DNA of 21,022 nt from DATBMA01 sp036555105 (GTDB taxonomy: Bacteria > Actinomycetota > Acidimicrobiia > Spongiisociales > ZC4RG35), in the NCBI GenBank assembly GCA_036555105.1, contig DATBMA010000047.1, positions 1 to 21,022 of the forward strand. Direction: 5' to 3'. This document shows positions 6,177 through 13,221 of the stretch, in pieces. A model generated the notes under the pieces. It saw only the letters and a list, made by a program, of their open reading frames with translations. It was not told the origin of the DNA and searched no databases. Position numbers and translations under genes: made by a program. Position 1 is the stretch's first letter; each line of letters starts with the position of its first letter.

Positions 6177-6458
6177 ATGTCGGTGACGGTCAAGATCCCG
6201 GCCTCCCTCCGCAACCTGGCGGGAGGAGCCGAGCAGGTGGAAGTCCCACCGGGACGAGTGGTCGAAGTGGTCGCCAGGCTCAGCTCCGACTACCCGGGCC
6301 TGGGGGAGCGCTTGATCGAAGCCGGCAAGCTCCGGCGCTTCGTAAACGTCTTCGTGGGAGAAGAGGACGTTCGCTTCCTCAACGGCCTCGAAACGGACGT
6401 GGCCGAGGGGCAGGTAGTGACGATCCTGCCCGCCGTCTCAGGAGGAGGCATCCAGTGA
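6177..6458 (+). CDS. metO: ThiS/MoaD-family sulfur carrier protein (MetO-like)
   Basis: The 93-residue beta-grasp protein has the MoaD/CysO pattern (VTVKIPASLRNLAGG at the start, LRRFVNVFVGEEDVRFLNGL in the middle, VVTILPAVSGG near the end). In this family the C-terminal Gly-Gly is adenylated by an E1-like enzyme and turned into a thiocarboxylate that donates sulfur. Here the diglycine at 89-90 (or 90-91) is followed by a short tail, so the protein ends GGGIQ and would need trimming before use, or would use the motif differently. It lies 38 bases after metM and overlaps the next gene by four bases (GTGA). The codons of its Gly tail form the ribosome site of that gene. By context it serves methionine synthesis; molybdopterin, thiamine or cysteine roles are less likely. 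Confidence 0.88.
   Translation: MSVTVKIPASLRNLAGGAEQVEVPPGRVVEVVARLSSDYPGLGERLIEAGKLRRFVNVFVGEEDVRFLNGLETDVAEGQVVTILPAVSGGGIQ
6441..6448 (+). promoter_or_regulatory. Ribosome binding site of the E1 gene, inside the sulfur-carrier Gly codons
   Basis: GGAGGAGG encodes the C-terminal glycines of the carrier and lies six bases before the GTG start at 6455. It supports the GTG start and translational coupling. Confidence 0.75.
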
Positions 6459-7630
6459 CGCTCAGCTATGGCGAGCTCTTGGCCCAGGCCAAGGCCGTCA
6501 TCGAGGAGATCGATCCTGCGGAGTTGGAGACCCGCTTGGGGAGGGTCGTTCTGGTCGATGTGCGGGAGCCGGCCGAGTTCGAGGAGGGTGTGATCGAGGG
6601 CGCGCTGTTGGTGCCGCGAGGCTCACTCGAGGAAAAGATCGGCGAGCTCATTCCGGACCGCTCCACCGAGGTGGTCATCTATTGCGCGGCCGGGGCCCGC
6701 TCGGCGTTGGGGGCGCTGACGATGATGGGCATGGGATACACCAAAGTCTCATCCCTGGCGGGCGGGTTCGTCCGCTGGCAAATGGAGGGCAGGGGCGGCG
6801 AGCAGCCGTCGCCGCTTACGAGCGATCAGCACGGCCGCTACAGCCGTCACCTTTTGCTGCCCGAGGTGGGGGTGGATGGCCAGGTAAAGCTGCTCCAGTC
6901 CAAAGTGCTGCTGATCGGAGCAGGCGGGCTGGGGTCGCCGGCCGCCCTCTACCTGGCGGCAGCCGGGGTCGGCACGATCGGCATTGTCGACGACGACGTG
7001 GTTGATGCCTCCAACCTCCAACGCCAGATCCTCCATAACCTTCTCACTCTGGGCCGTCCGAAGGTGGAGTCGGCCCGGGAGGCACTCGCCGCCCTCAACC
7101 CCGACGCCAAGGTCGTCGCCTATGACGAGCGCCTCACCGTCGACAACGTGATCGAGATCATGAAGGGCTACGACGTCGTCGTCGACGGCGGCGACAACTT
7201 CCCGACCCGTTATCTGGTCAACGATGCCTCGCTCCACCTGCGAGTTCCGGTCGTGCATGGATCGATCTTCCGGTTCGATGGCCAGGTCACGGTGTTCGAC
7301 CCTTACCACGGCCCCTGTTACCGGTGCCTGTTCCCGGAGCCGCCGCCCCCGGAGCTGGCTCCCTCCTGCGCGGAGGCCGGGGTGCTCGGGGTGCTGCCCG
7401 GAGTGATCGGCTCGATCCAGGCCACGGAGGCGATCAAGCTGCTCCTTGGGATCGGCGAGAGCCTGGTCGGGCGCTTGCTCACGTATGACGCCCTCACCCA
7501 GGAGTTTCTGACCCTCAACATCCGCCGTGACCCCAATTGCCCGGCCTGCGCCGACGAGGATGCCCCGCCCAGGCTGGTCCAGTACGACGAGGCCTGCCGG
7601 CCGGTCGGATCGGTGGCTAGGAGCGCCTAG
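6455..7630 (+). CDS. Rhodanese-ThiF/MoeB fusion, sulfur-carrier adenylyltransferase and sulfurtransferase
   Basis: The 391-residue protein has a rhodanese domain at about 17-112 with active-site loop YCAAGARS (C77). An E1-like ThiF/MoeB domain follows at about 125-370: RYSRHLLLPEVG (128-139), nucleotide loop GAGGLGS (155-161), NLQRQILH (187-194), DGGDN (244-248), C305 in SCAEAGVLG, and zinc cysteines C288/C291 and C362/C365. It should adenylate the carrier C-terminus and pass sulfur from the rhodanese persulfide, making the thiocarboxylate. MoeZ-type proteins usually have ThiF first and rhodanese last, so the order here is reversed. GTG 6455 overlaps the metO stop as GTGA. The stop overlaps the convergent hydrolase gene in CTAG (7627-7630). 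It may also serve other carriers in the cell, such as MoaD or CysO. Confidence 0.9.
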   Translation: MTLSYGELLAQAKAVIEEIDPAELETRLGRVVLVDVREPAEFEEGVIEGALLVPRGSLEEKIGELIPDRSTEVVIYCAAGARSALGALTMMGMGYTKVSSLAGGFVRWQMEGRGGEQPSPLTSDQHGRYSRHLLLPEVGVDGQVKLLQSKVLLIGAGGLGSPAALYLAAAGVGTIGIVDDDVVDASNLQRQILHNLLTLGRPKVESAREALAALNPDAKVVAYDERLTVDNVIEIMKGYDVVVDGGDNFPTRYLVNDASLHLRVPVVHGSIFRFDGQVTVFDPYHGPCYRCLFPEPPPPELAPSCAEAGVLGVLPGVIGSIQATEAIKLLLGIGESLVGRLLTYDALTQEFLTLNIRRDPNCPACADEDAPPRLVQYDEACRPVGSVARSA

Positions 7631-8421
7631 GTCCCTGAGCCCGGATGTCGGCGGGCGAAGTCGATGACGAGGTCGGCTACCTCCTCCCAGCCTGGCTCGG
7701 CGATGATCCAATGGGTCCGGCCGGGCAGCTTGCGCATCTCGGTCTCGGCCGACGACCTCTTCCATTTCTCGAAGTTCGCCTGATTGATCGATGCCGGCAC
7801 CGTCCGGTCCGACTCTCCGGAGATGATGAGCAGCGGCGGGCGACTTGGGTTGGAGTAGTCGACCGTGGTGAGCGAGTTGAAAGGGGCCAGCGCCACCTGC
7901 CAGAAGGGCCGGCCCGGGGTGGGGATCACGTGGGCCTCGTAAGCCGCCCGTTGCTCTTCCTCGGGGAGGCCGTGGAAAAACGACCAGCTCATCTCGTCGA
8001 GTCCAGCCGTGAGGGTCTTCTTCCAAGACCGCCAGGTGCGGAGCACCAGGGCATTGGCTCTTAGCGCCGACAGGTTGGGGAATACACCGCGAGTGGGAGC
8101 AGGGGAGATGGCGACTCCCGCTCGGCCGATGCCGCGGTCGAGCAGCAACTGGACGAACAGCCCTCCGAACGAGTGCCCGACCAGCAGCGGCGGCTCGGGA
8201 TAGGAGCCGGCGATCCCGGCGAAGCGGTCGAGGATCTCGGCCACCCCGATGGTGGCCAGTGCCGGGTCGGGCGAGGCCCTCAGGTCTGCGATCGGGCGGT
8301 CGTCGTACGGCCAGGCCGGGGCCTGGCACTCGAAACCGGCCGCCTCCAACCTCGCTTTCATCGAGTCCCAGCAGGTGGGCCCGACCCAGGCCCCGTGGAT
8401 GAGAAGGATCCGATCGCCCAC
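7627..8421 (-). CDS. Alpha/beta hydrolase
   Basis: The cytoplasmic alpha/beta-hydrolase has 264 residues counted from GTG 8421. The fold begins RILLIHGAWVGP, with the oxyanion-hole HG. The nucleophile elbow is GHSFGG at about 82-87 (Ser84), the acid lies in ISGESDRTVP and the catalytic His in LPGRTHWI near the C-terminus, so the triad looks complete. The substrate is unknown; esterase or lactonase-like activity is only a family guess. The start is uncertain: GTG 8481 and ATG 8472 are in frame upstream but add an Arg-rich stretch before the first strand. TACCGT lies six bases before GTG 8421, which would fit a leaderless mRNA. The gene is convergent with the methionine operon and divergent from the ABC transporter. 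Confidence 0.82.
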   Translation of the reverse strand: MGDRILLIHGAWVGPTCWDSMKARLEAAGFECQAPAWPYDDRPIADLRASPDPALATIGVAEILDRFAGIAGSYPEPPLLVGHSFGGLFVQLLLDRGIGRAGVAISPAPTRGVFPNLSALRANALVLRTWRSWKKTLTAGLDEMSWSFFHGLPEEEQRAAYEAHVIPTPGRPFWQVALAPFNSLTTVDYSNPSRPPLLIISGESDRTVPASINQANFEKWKRSSAETEMRKLPGRTHWIIAEPGWEEVADLVIDFARRHPGSGT

Positions 8422-8556
8422 GCGCCGACGGTACACAAGCCGGATTGGTCGCCCGAGCCTGGGGCGAGACATACAGGACACGCTTGGGTCGCCTATCAGC
8501 CTCGTCGTCTAGTTACGATCCGACCGAGCCCGAGGGCGGGCCAATCAAGGAGGACT

Positions 8557-9711
8557 ATGAAGAAGTACGCAGTCGGAGCTGTCCTGGCGCTGATAGTGGG
8601 TGCCTGTGGCGGTTCCTCAACCACGACCGCGGCTCCAGGAACCACCGGAGCCCCGGGCACGACCGGCGCCTCTGGGAGCATGGATGACCTCATTGCTGCT
8701 GCCGAGGGCGAAGGGGTGGTGACGACCATCGCCTTGCCTCTCGACTGGTGCAACTACGGGGGCATGATCGAAGGGTTCGAGGCCAAGTACAACGTCGACG
8801 AGAACGGGCTCGACCGTGGAGGCGGCTCGGCCGAAGAGCTGGAAGCGATTTCAGCTAACAAGGACAACCCGGGGCCGGCTGCACCGGACGTGGTCGACAT
8901 CGGCCTGGCCTTCGGTCCTCAGGCCAAAGCGGATGGCCTTATCCAGCCATATATGGTGGCTACCTGGGACGAGATCCCCGAGAGCGCCAAAGATGCTGAG
9001 GGCTACTGGTACGGCGATTACTACGGGGTGCTCGCCTTCGAGGTCAACAAGACCGAGGTGGCGACCAGCCCGGCGGACTGGGCCGATCTGCTCAAGGCCG
9101 ACTACAACGGCCAGGTGGCCCTCTCGGGTGACCCGTTGACCTCCAACGCGGCCATCCTCTCTGTGTGGGCAGCGGGTGTGTCCGCCATGCCGGACGGGAC
9201 GGTCCAGGAACAAGCTGAGGCGGGATTGGACTTCTTCAAGCAGCTCAACGACGCCGGCAATTTCGTGCCGATCGACGGCGACTCGCGGACGGTGGGCATC
9301 GGAGAGACCCCGATCCTGATCGACTACAACTACAACTCGAAGGCCAACGCCATCGCCCTGGCCGGCAACCCCGAGATCGACACGGTGGTGCCGGCGTCGG
9401 GCATCATGGCCGGGATGTACACGCAGGCGATCAGCGCCTACGCACCTCACCCGAACGCAGCGAAGCTGTGGGAGGAGTACCTCTACTCGGATGAAGGCCA
9501 GCTCAAGTACGCCGAGGGCTTCTGCTACCCGATTCGGTACGACACGATGTTGGCCGACGGGAAGATCCCGGCCGAGGTGGTTGCCGAGCTGCCTTCCACG
9601 GAGGGTGCTCTGTTCCCGACCCTGGCCGAGCTCGAGGAAGCGAAGGGATACGTCGTTGCGGGGTGGCCGCAAGTGGTCGGTGTGACGGTTGACACCAGCC
9701 CATCAGGTTGA
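8557..9711 (+). CDS. ABC transporter substrate-binding lipoprotein
   Basis: The 384-residue extracellular binding protein starts MKKYAVGAVLALIVGACGG: a short basic n-region, a hydrophobic core and a lipobox VGAC, with the lipid-bearing Cys at 17. A Thr/Gly/Pro-rich linker with a repeated APGTTG unit (about 25-40) tethers it to the membrane. The rest (TIALPLDWCNYGGMIEGF, then YYGVLAFEVNK, then the C-terminal YLYSDEGQLKYAEGF) matches the PotD/AfuA-like binding proteins that serve iron, polyamine, thiamine or phosphonate importers. The ligand cannot be read from sequence. ATG 8557 follows AAGGAGG (8547-8553) closely, and the longer upstream frame is not used. A small stem (GCCCG-AGGG-CGGGC, 8528-8541) and a weak TACGAT box (8514-8519) lie in the leader. 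Confidence 0.92.
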   Translation: MKKYAVGAVLALIVGACGGSSTTTAAPGTTGAPGTTGASGSMDDLIAAAEGEGVVTTIALPLDWCNYGGMIEGFEAKYNVDENGLDRGGGSAEELEAISANKDNPGPAAPDVVDIGLAFGPQAKADGLIQPYMVATWDEIPESAKDAEGYWYGDYYGVLAFEVNKTEVATSPADWADLLKADYNGQVALSGDPLTSNAAILSVWAAGVSAMPDGTVQEQAEAGLDFFKQLNDAGNFVPIDGDSRTVGIGETPILIDYNYNSKANAIALAGNPEIDTVVPASGIMAGMYTQAISAYAPHPNAAKLWEEYLYSDEGQLKYAEGFCYPIRYDTMLADGKIPAEVVAELPSTEGALFPTLAELEEAKGYVVAGWPQVVGVTVDTSPSG

Positions 9712-10600
9712 TCCTGCTCTGAGCACTGCGAAGGTGGGGGGCGCCCGGCGCCCCCCACGTCGCCTTGTGGGGAATTGGGTCGGGGTGGTCCCCTTCTTCG
9801 TCTTCGCCGGGCTCTTTCTGATCGGCCCCACACTCATCCTCGCCTATCGGAGCCTCGAAGGCGCCGACGGCAGTCTGACCCTCGACAACTACCGGGCCAT
9901 AACCAGCCCTTTGGTCATTCAGGCCTACGGCGCTTCGATACGGCTGAGCCTGGTCACTGCCCTCATCGGAGGCCTGGTCGGCTTCGGGCTGGCTTGGGCC
10001 ATCTCAATGGGCGGGCTCGGCAAGTCGATCAGATCCGGCACCTCCACCTTCTCTGGGGTGGCCTCGAACTTCGCCGGCGTACCGCTGGCGGCCGCATTCA
10101 TATTCACACTCGGACGGATCGGGGCAATCACGTCTCTATTCGAGTTCCTCGGCGTCGATCTGTACGCAACCGGATTCAGCCTCTATTCGTTCTGGGGGTT
10201 GACCATCGTCTACTTGTACTTCCAGATTCCGCTGATGGTCCTCGTGATCCTGCCGGCACTCGACGGCCTCAAGCGAGACTGGCGCGAGGCGGCAGAGAAC
10301 CTCGGGGCGACGACCGGGCAGTATTGGCGGCACATCGCGTTTCCGGTCCTGCTGCCTTCCGTGCTCGGAACCATGATCCTCCTATTCGGCAATGCCTTCG
10401 GAGCCCATGCCACCGCCTATGCCCTAACCGGCGGCAGCATCCCTTTGGCCACGCTGCTCATTGGCCAGCAGATCTCCGGTGACGTGCTCAACAACCCGGG
10501 ACTCGGCTATGCCATCGCTATGGGGATGGTGTTCATCATGGCGGGCTCAATCCTCATCTACTCCCTCCTTCAACGTCGCTCGGAGCGGTGGTTGCGGTGA
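9689..10600 (+). CDS. ABC transporter permease, PotB-like
   Basis: The inner-membrane permease has 303 residues from TTG 9689. Hydrophobic segments lie near 31-53, 82-106, 128-147, 166-192, 221-245 and 276-295. The cytoplasmic ATPase-coupling EAA loop is EAAENLGATTGQYWRHIAFP (200-219). It pairs with the next permease, the lipoprotein upstream and the ATPase downstream. The start is uncertain: no site upstream of TTG 9689 has a good ribosome sequence, and GTG 9734 or GTG 9767 could be used instead. The first codons include the strong hairpin 9734-9758, which encodes the Arg/Pro-rich N-terminus VGGARRPPRR if translated. The gene overlaps the binding-protein gene by 23 bases in the longest version. 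Confidence 0.88.
   Translation: MTPAHQVDPALSTAKVGGARRPPRRLVGNWVGVVPFFVFAGLFLIGPTLILAYRSLEGADGSLTLDNYRAITSPLVIQAYGASIRLSLVTALIGGLVGFGLAWAISMGGLGKSIRSGTSTFSGVASNFAGVPLAAAFIFTLGRIGAITSLFEFLGVDLYATGFSLYSFWGLTIVYLYFQIPLMVLVILPALDGLKRDWREAAENLGATTGQYWRHIAFPVLLPSVLGTMILLFGNAFGAHATAYALTGGSIPLATLLIGQQISGDVLNNPGLGYAIAMGMVFIMAGSILIYSLLQRRSERWLR
9734..9758 (+). repeat. Perfect 12-base inverted repeat (strong RNA hairpin) after the binding-protein gene
   Basis: GTGGGGGGCGCC (9734-9745) and GGCGCCCCCCAC (9747-9758) are exact reverse complements around a single C. As RNA this gives a roughly 10-base GC-only stem with a short loop. It begins 23 bases after the stop of the binding-protein gene. Such intercistronic stems often protect the upstream mRNA and dampen downstream expression, which would give excess binding protein over permease. 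Confidence 0.8.
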
Positions 10601-11430
10601 CGATCTCCACTGCCCCCATCCAGGCCGCAGCGGAGGCGCCGGCACCGGTAGAACTGCAGAAGAAGAACCGGCTAGGGGCGTGGATCGTCTTCGGCTTGGT
10701 GGCGATCTACTTTCTCCTCCCGCTGGCCGCCACCTTCTGGTGGTCGTTGCGGGCGCTCAAAGACCAATACACGCTCGAGGCCTACCGCCGACTGTTCGCA
10801 GACTCCAACTTCCTCCCGGCCTTCACCCAATCTCTGGTCAACGCCGCCGTTGCCATCCTCCTCAGCCTGCTGATCATCATGCCCACCGCCTATTGGGTGA
10901 CGCTGCGCATGCCGAGGCTGCGCCCTGTGATCGAGTTCATCACGCTTCTCCCGTTCGTGATACCGGGGGTTGTGCTGGTGTTCGGGCTGATCCGCCTCTA
11001 CTCGCGCCCCCCGCTTGTCCTCACCCATACCTACGACAGCTCCCGGATCTTGCTTGTGTGCGCCTATGCCGCCCTGTCGTTTCCCTACATGTACCGGGCA
11101 GTCGACAACGGCCTGCGGGCGATGGACGTGCGGTCCCTCACCGAAGCCGCACAGAGCCTGGGGGCGAGCTGGCCGACGATTCTTCGGCGGGTCATCTTTC
11201 CGAACTTGCGGGTGGCCTTGCTCTCCGGGGCGTTGCTCACATTCGCCATCGTCATCGGCGAGCTGACGATCGCCCTCTTCCTCGCCCAGAAGACCTTCGG
11301 CCCTTATATGGCCGAGCTGACGCGCTCCAAGGTCTATGAGCCGTCCGCCATGGCGATCGTTGCCTTTGCCATCACCTGGGCGGCGATGGGGATGATCGCT
11401 TTGATCACGAGACCAAGGAAAGAGAAATGA
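10597..11430 (+). CDS. ABC transporter permease, PotC-like
   Basis: The second membrane subunit has 277 residues from GTG 10597. Hydrophobic segments lie near 26-48, 79-102, 112-133, 149-165, 203-231 and 252-271. The EAA loop is EAAQSLGASWPTILRRVIFP (183-202). GTG 10597 was chosen because it gives a GTGA overlap with the upstream permease stop, the same coupling seen elsewhere in this window; GTG 10588 is three codons longer. The N-terminal 20 residues (Ala/Pro-rich) are cytoplasmic and poorly conserved in type. It overlaps the ATPase gene as ATGA. Confidence 0.9.
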   Translation: MTISTAPIQAAAEAPAPVELQKKNRLGAWIVFGLVAIYFLLPLAATFWWSLRALKDQYTLEAYRRLFADSNFLPAFTQSLVNAAVAILLSLLIIMPTAYWVTLRMPRLRPVIEFITLLPFVIPGVVLVFGLIRLYSRPPLVLTHTYDSSRILLVCAYAALSFPYMYRAVDNGLRAMDVRSLTEAAQSLGASWPTILRRVIFPNLRVALLSGALLTFAIVIGELTIALFLAQKTFGPYMAELTRSKVYEPSAMAIVAFAITWAAMGMIALITRPRKEK

Positions 11431-12482
11431 GCGGTGGGTTCCTCAGCCTCGAGGGCGTGCGCAAGGAGTTCAATGGCGCCGTCGCGGTCGACACCTTCAA
11501 CCTCGACGTTGCCCCCGGCGAGTTCGTCTCGTTCTTGGGCCCGTCCGGCTGTGGCAAGACCACCACGTTGCGGATGGTGGCCGGTTTCGAGCAGCCAAGC
11601 TCCGGAAAGATCAGTCTGGCCGGTGAGGACGTCACCTACACCAAGCCCAACGAGCGCAACATCGGGATGGTGTTCCAGTCATACGCCTTGTTTCCCAATA
11701 TGACGGTCGGCGACAACATCGGCTTCGGGCTCAAGGTTCGCAAGGAGGAGTCAGCCGCCCGCAAGGAAAGGGTGGCGGAGCTGCTGGAGCTGATTCATCT
11801 CCCCGACAAGGGCTCCAGCTATCCATACGAGCTTTCGGGCGGCCAGCAGCAGCGGGTCGCCCTTGCCAGGGCCCTCGCCATCCGGCCCCAGCTTCTCTTG
11901 CTGGACGAGCCGCTCTCTGCGCTCGATGCCAAGATCCGCGACGAGCTCCGGAACGAGATAAGGCGCATTCAGCGCCAACTCAACATCACCACGATCTACG
12001 TCACCCACGATCAGGAGGAGGCGCTCGCCCTCTCCGACCGGATCGTCGTGATGAGCAAGGGGAAGATGGAGCAGGTGGGGGAGCCCTTCGAGATCTATAA
12101 CAATCCGGCCACCGGATTCGTTGCGTCCTTTGTCGGCCAGCTGAACCGGCTGCCGGCGACCGTTGTCGACGGGGCGGGAGGTCGGCTGGAAGTCGGGGGA
12201 ACGGCGGTCCGCACCACCTCCACCGTCGAGACGGCGCCGGGCGCCCAGGTCTCGCTGATGCTTCGCCCCGAGGAGTTGACCCTCGACGAGTCCGAGGAGA
12301 ACGTGATCCACGGCACGGTGGAGAGTGTCACATTCCTGGGCTCGATCGTTCGGGTGCAGATAGCCGTAAACGGGGGCAGGCTCACCGCCGATCTCTTCAA
12401 TGAGCGGCTGCTCAAGCTGCCGGTGGCAGGTGATCCGATCTCGGTCTCCTTCCCGGCGCACGCCTGCTGGGTGATGGTCTAG
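11427..12482 (+). CDS. ABC transporter ATP-binding protein with TOBE domain (PotA/FbpC-like)
   Basis: The 351-residue cytoplasmic ATPase has Walker A GPSGCGKTT (38-46), Q-loop Q84 in VFQSYALFP, signature LSGGQQQR (136-143), Walker B LLLLDEP (156-162, D160 and catalytic E161), D-loop SALD and H-loop H194 in VTHDQEEA. Residues after about 240 form the TOBE regulatory domain (LMLRPEELTL, then VESVTFLGSIVRVQI) that is typical of importers for polyamines, Fe3+, thiamine, phosphonates and some sugars. It drives import through the two permeases before it. ATG 11427 overlaps the permease stop (ATGA). All motifs are intact. Confidence 0.95.
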   Translation: MSGGFLSLEGVRKEFNGAVAVDTFNLDVAPGEFVSFLGPSGCGKTTTLRMVAGFEQPSSGKISLAGEDVTYTKPNERNIGMVFQSYALFPNMTVGDNIGFGLKVRKEESAARKERVAELLELIHLPDKGSSYPYELSGGQQQRVALARALAIRPQLLLLDEPLSALDAKIRDELRNEIRRIQRQLNITTIYVTHDQEEALALSDRIVVMSKGKMEQVGEPFEIYNNPATGFVASFVGQLNRLPATVVDGAGGRLEVGGTAVRTTSTVETAPGAQVSLMLRPEELTLDESEENVIHGTVESVTFLGSIVRVQIAVNGGRLTADLFNERLLKLPVAGDPISVSFPAHACWVMV

Positions 12483-12488
12483 GTCCAA

Positions 12489-13220
12489 ATGCCTCTGGTC
12501 GGGGCCGCCAAGGCTGTCTTCGACATCGACGGCATTGCTTTCGACAAGGACGGGACCCTGATCGACCTCGACGCGGCCTGGGCGCCTGCGGCCGGCCGTT
12601 GGATCGAGGTGGCAGCATCCGGCGACTCCGTCTTGGCCGCCGATCTGACTGAAGAGCTGGGGTACGACCCTTCAACCAAACGATTGGTGGTGGGCGGCCT
12701 GTTCGCGGTCGGCACGGTAGGCCAGCTCTACGAGACGACACTCGAGGTGCTCGGGCGGCACGGGCGCGACCCCGGTGCCTCCCGGTTGGTGGCGAGCGAT
12801 GCACGTTCGATGTCCTCGGTGGCCGGTGAGCAAGGGAACCTCAAGCCTCTCGGCGACGTTGCCGGCACCATCTCGAGGCTGGCGGCGGCGGGCCTTCGTC
12901 TGGCAATCGTGTCGAGCGACGATCGATCGGCCATCGATTCCGCGGTCACCGCCCTCGGCTTCGGGGACCTGCTGTCGGCCATCGTCTCAGGAGATGAAGG
13001 CCTCGACCCCAAGCCCTCTCCCGACGCCCTCCTCGAGGCGGCCAGCCGGCTGGGCCTGGCTCCAGGAAGGGTCCTCTACGTGGGTGACTCGGAGGTGGAT
13101 GCCGCTGCCGGCCGGGCGGCCGGCTTTGCCGGCGTCGTCCTGGTCGGTGACCCCCCGTCGAGGGCGCGCGAGCTTGCGACGGTCGTCGTGCCGACAGTGG
13201 ATGGGCTGGAGCTGCGATAG
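12489..13220 (+). CDS. HAD-superfamily phosphatase
   Basis: The 243-residue HAD hydrolase has motif I FDKDGT (18-23, nucleophile D19 and acid D21), motif II at IVSSDD, the motif III Lys in DPKPSPDALLEA and motif IV VGDSEVDAAAGRAAG. A helical cap at about 30-115 makes it phosphoglycolate-phosphatase-like. A second similar stretch, FDIDG at 11-15, just before motif I is probably the preceding strand and not a second active site. It starts only seven bases after the ATPase gene, so it is probably co-transcribed with the importer, and its substrate may derive from what the importer brings in. That link is inference from gene order. It is convergent with the EamA gene, one base apart. Confidence 0.87.
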   Translation: MPLVGAAKAVFDIDGIAFDKDGTLIDLDAAWAPAAGRWIEVAASGDSVLAADLTEELGYDPSTKRLVVGGLFAVGTVGQLYETTLEVLGRHGRDPGASRLVASDARSMSSVAGEQGNLKPLGDVAGTISRLAAAGLRLAIVSSDDRSAIDSAVTALGFGDLLSAIVSGDEGLDPKPSPDALLEAASRLGLAPGRVLYVGDSEVDAAAGRAAGFAGVVLVGDPPSRARELATVVVPTVDGLELR

Positions 13221-13221
13221 C

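Noticed and set aside
6749..8329. A 526-codon minus-strand frame
   Set aside because: It lies antisense to the rhodanese-E1 gene and out of frame with the hydrolase gene; no family signature, and it is explained by high third-position GC.
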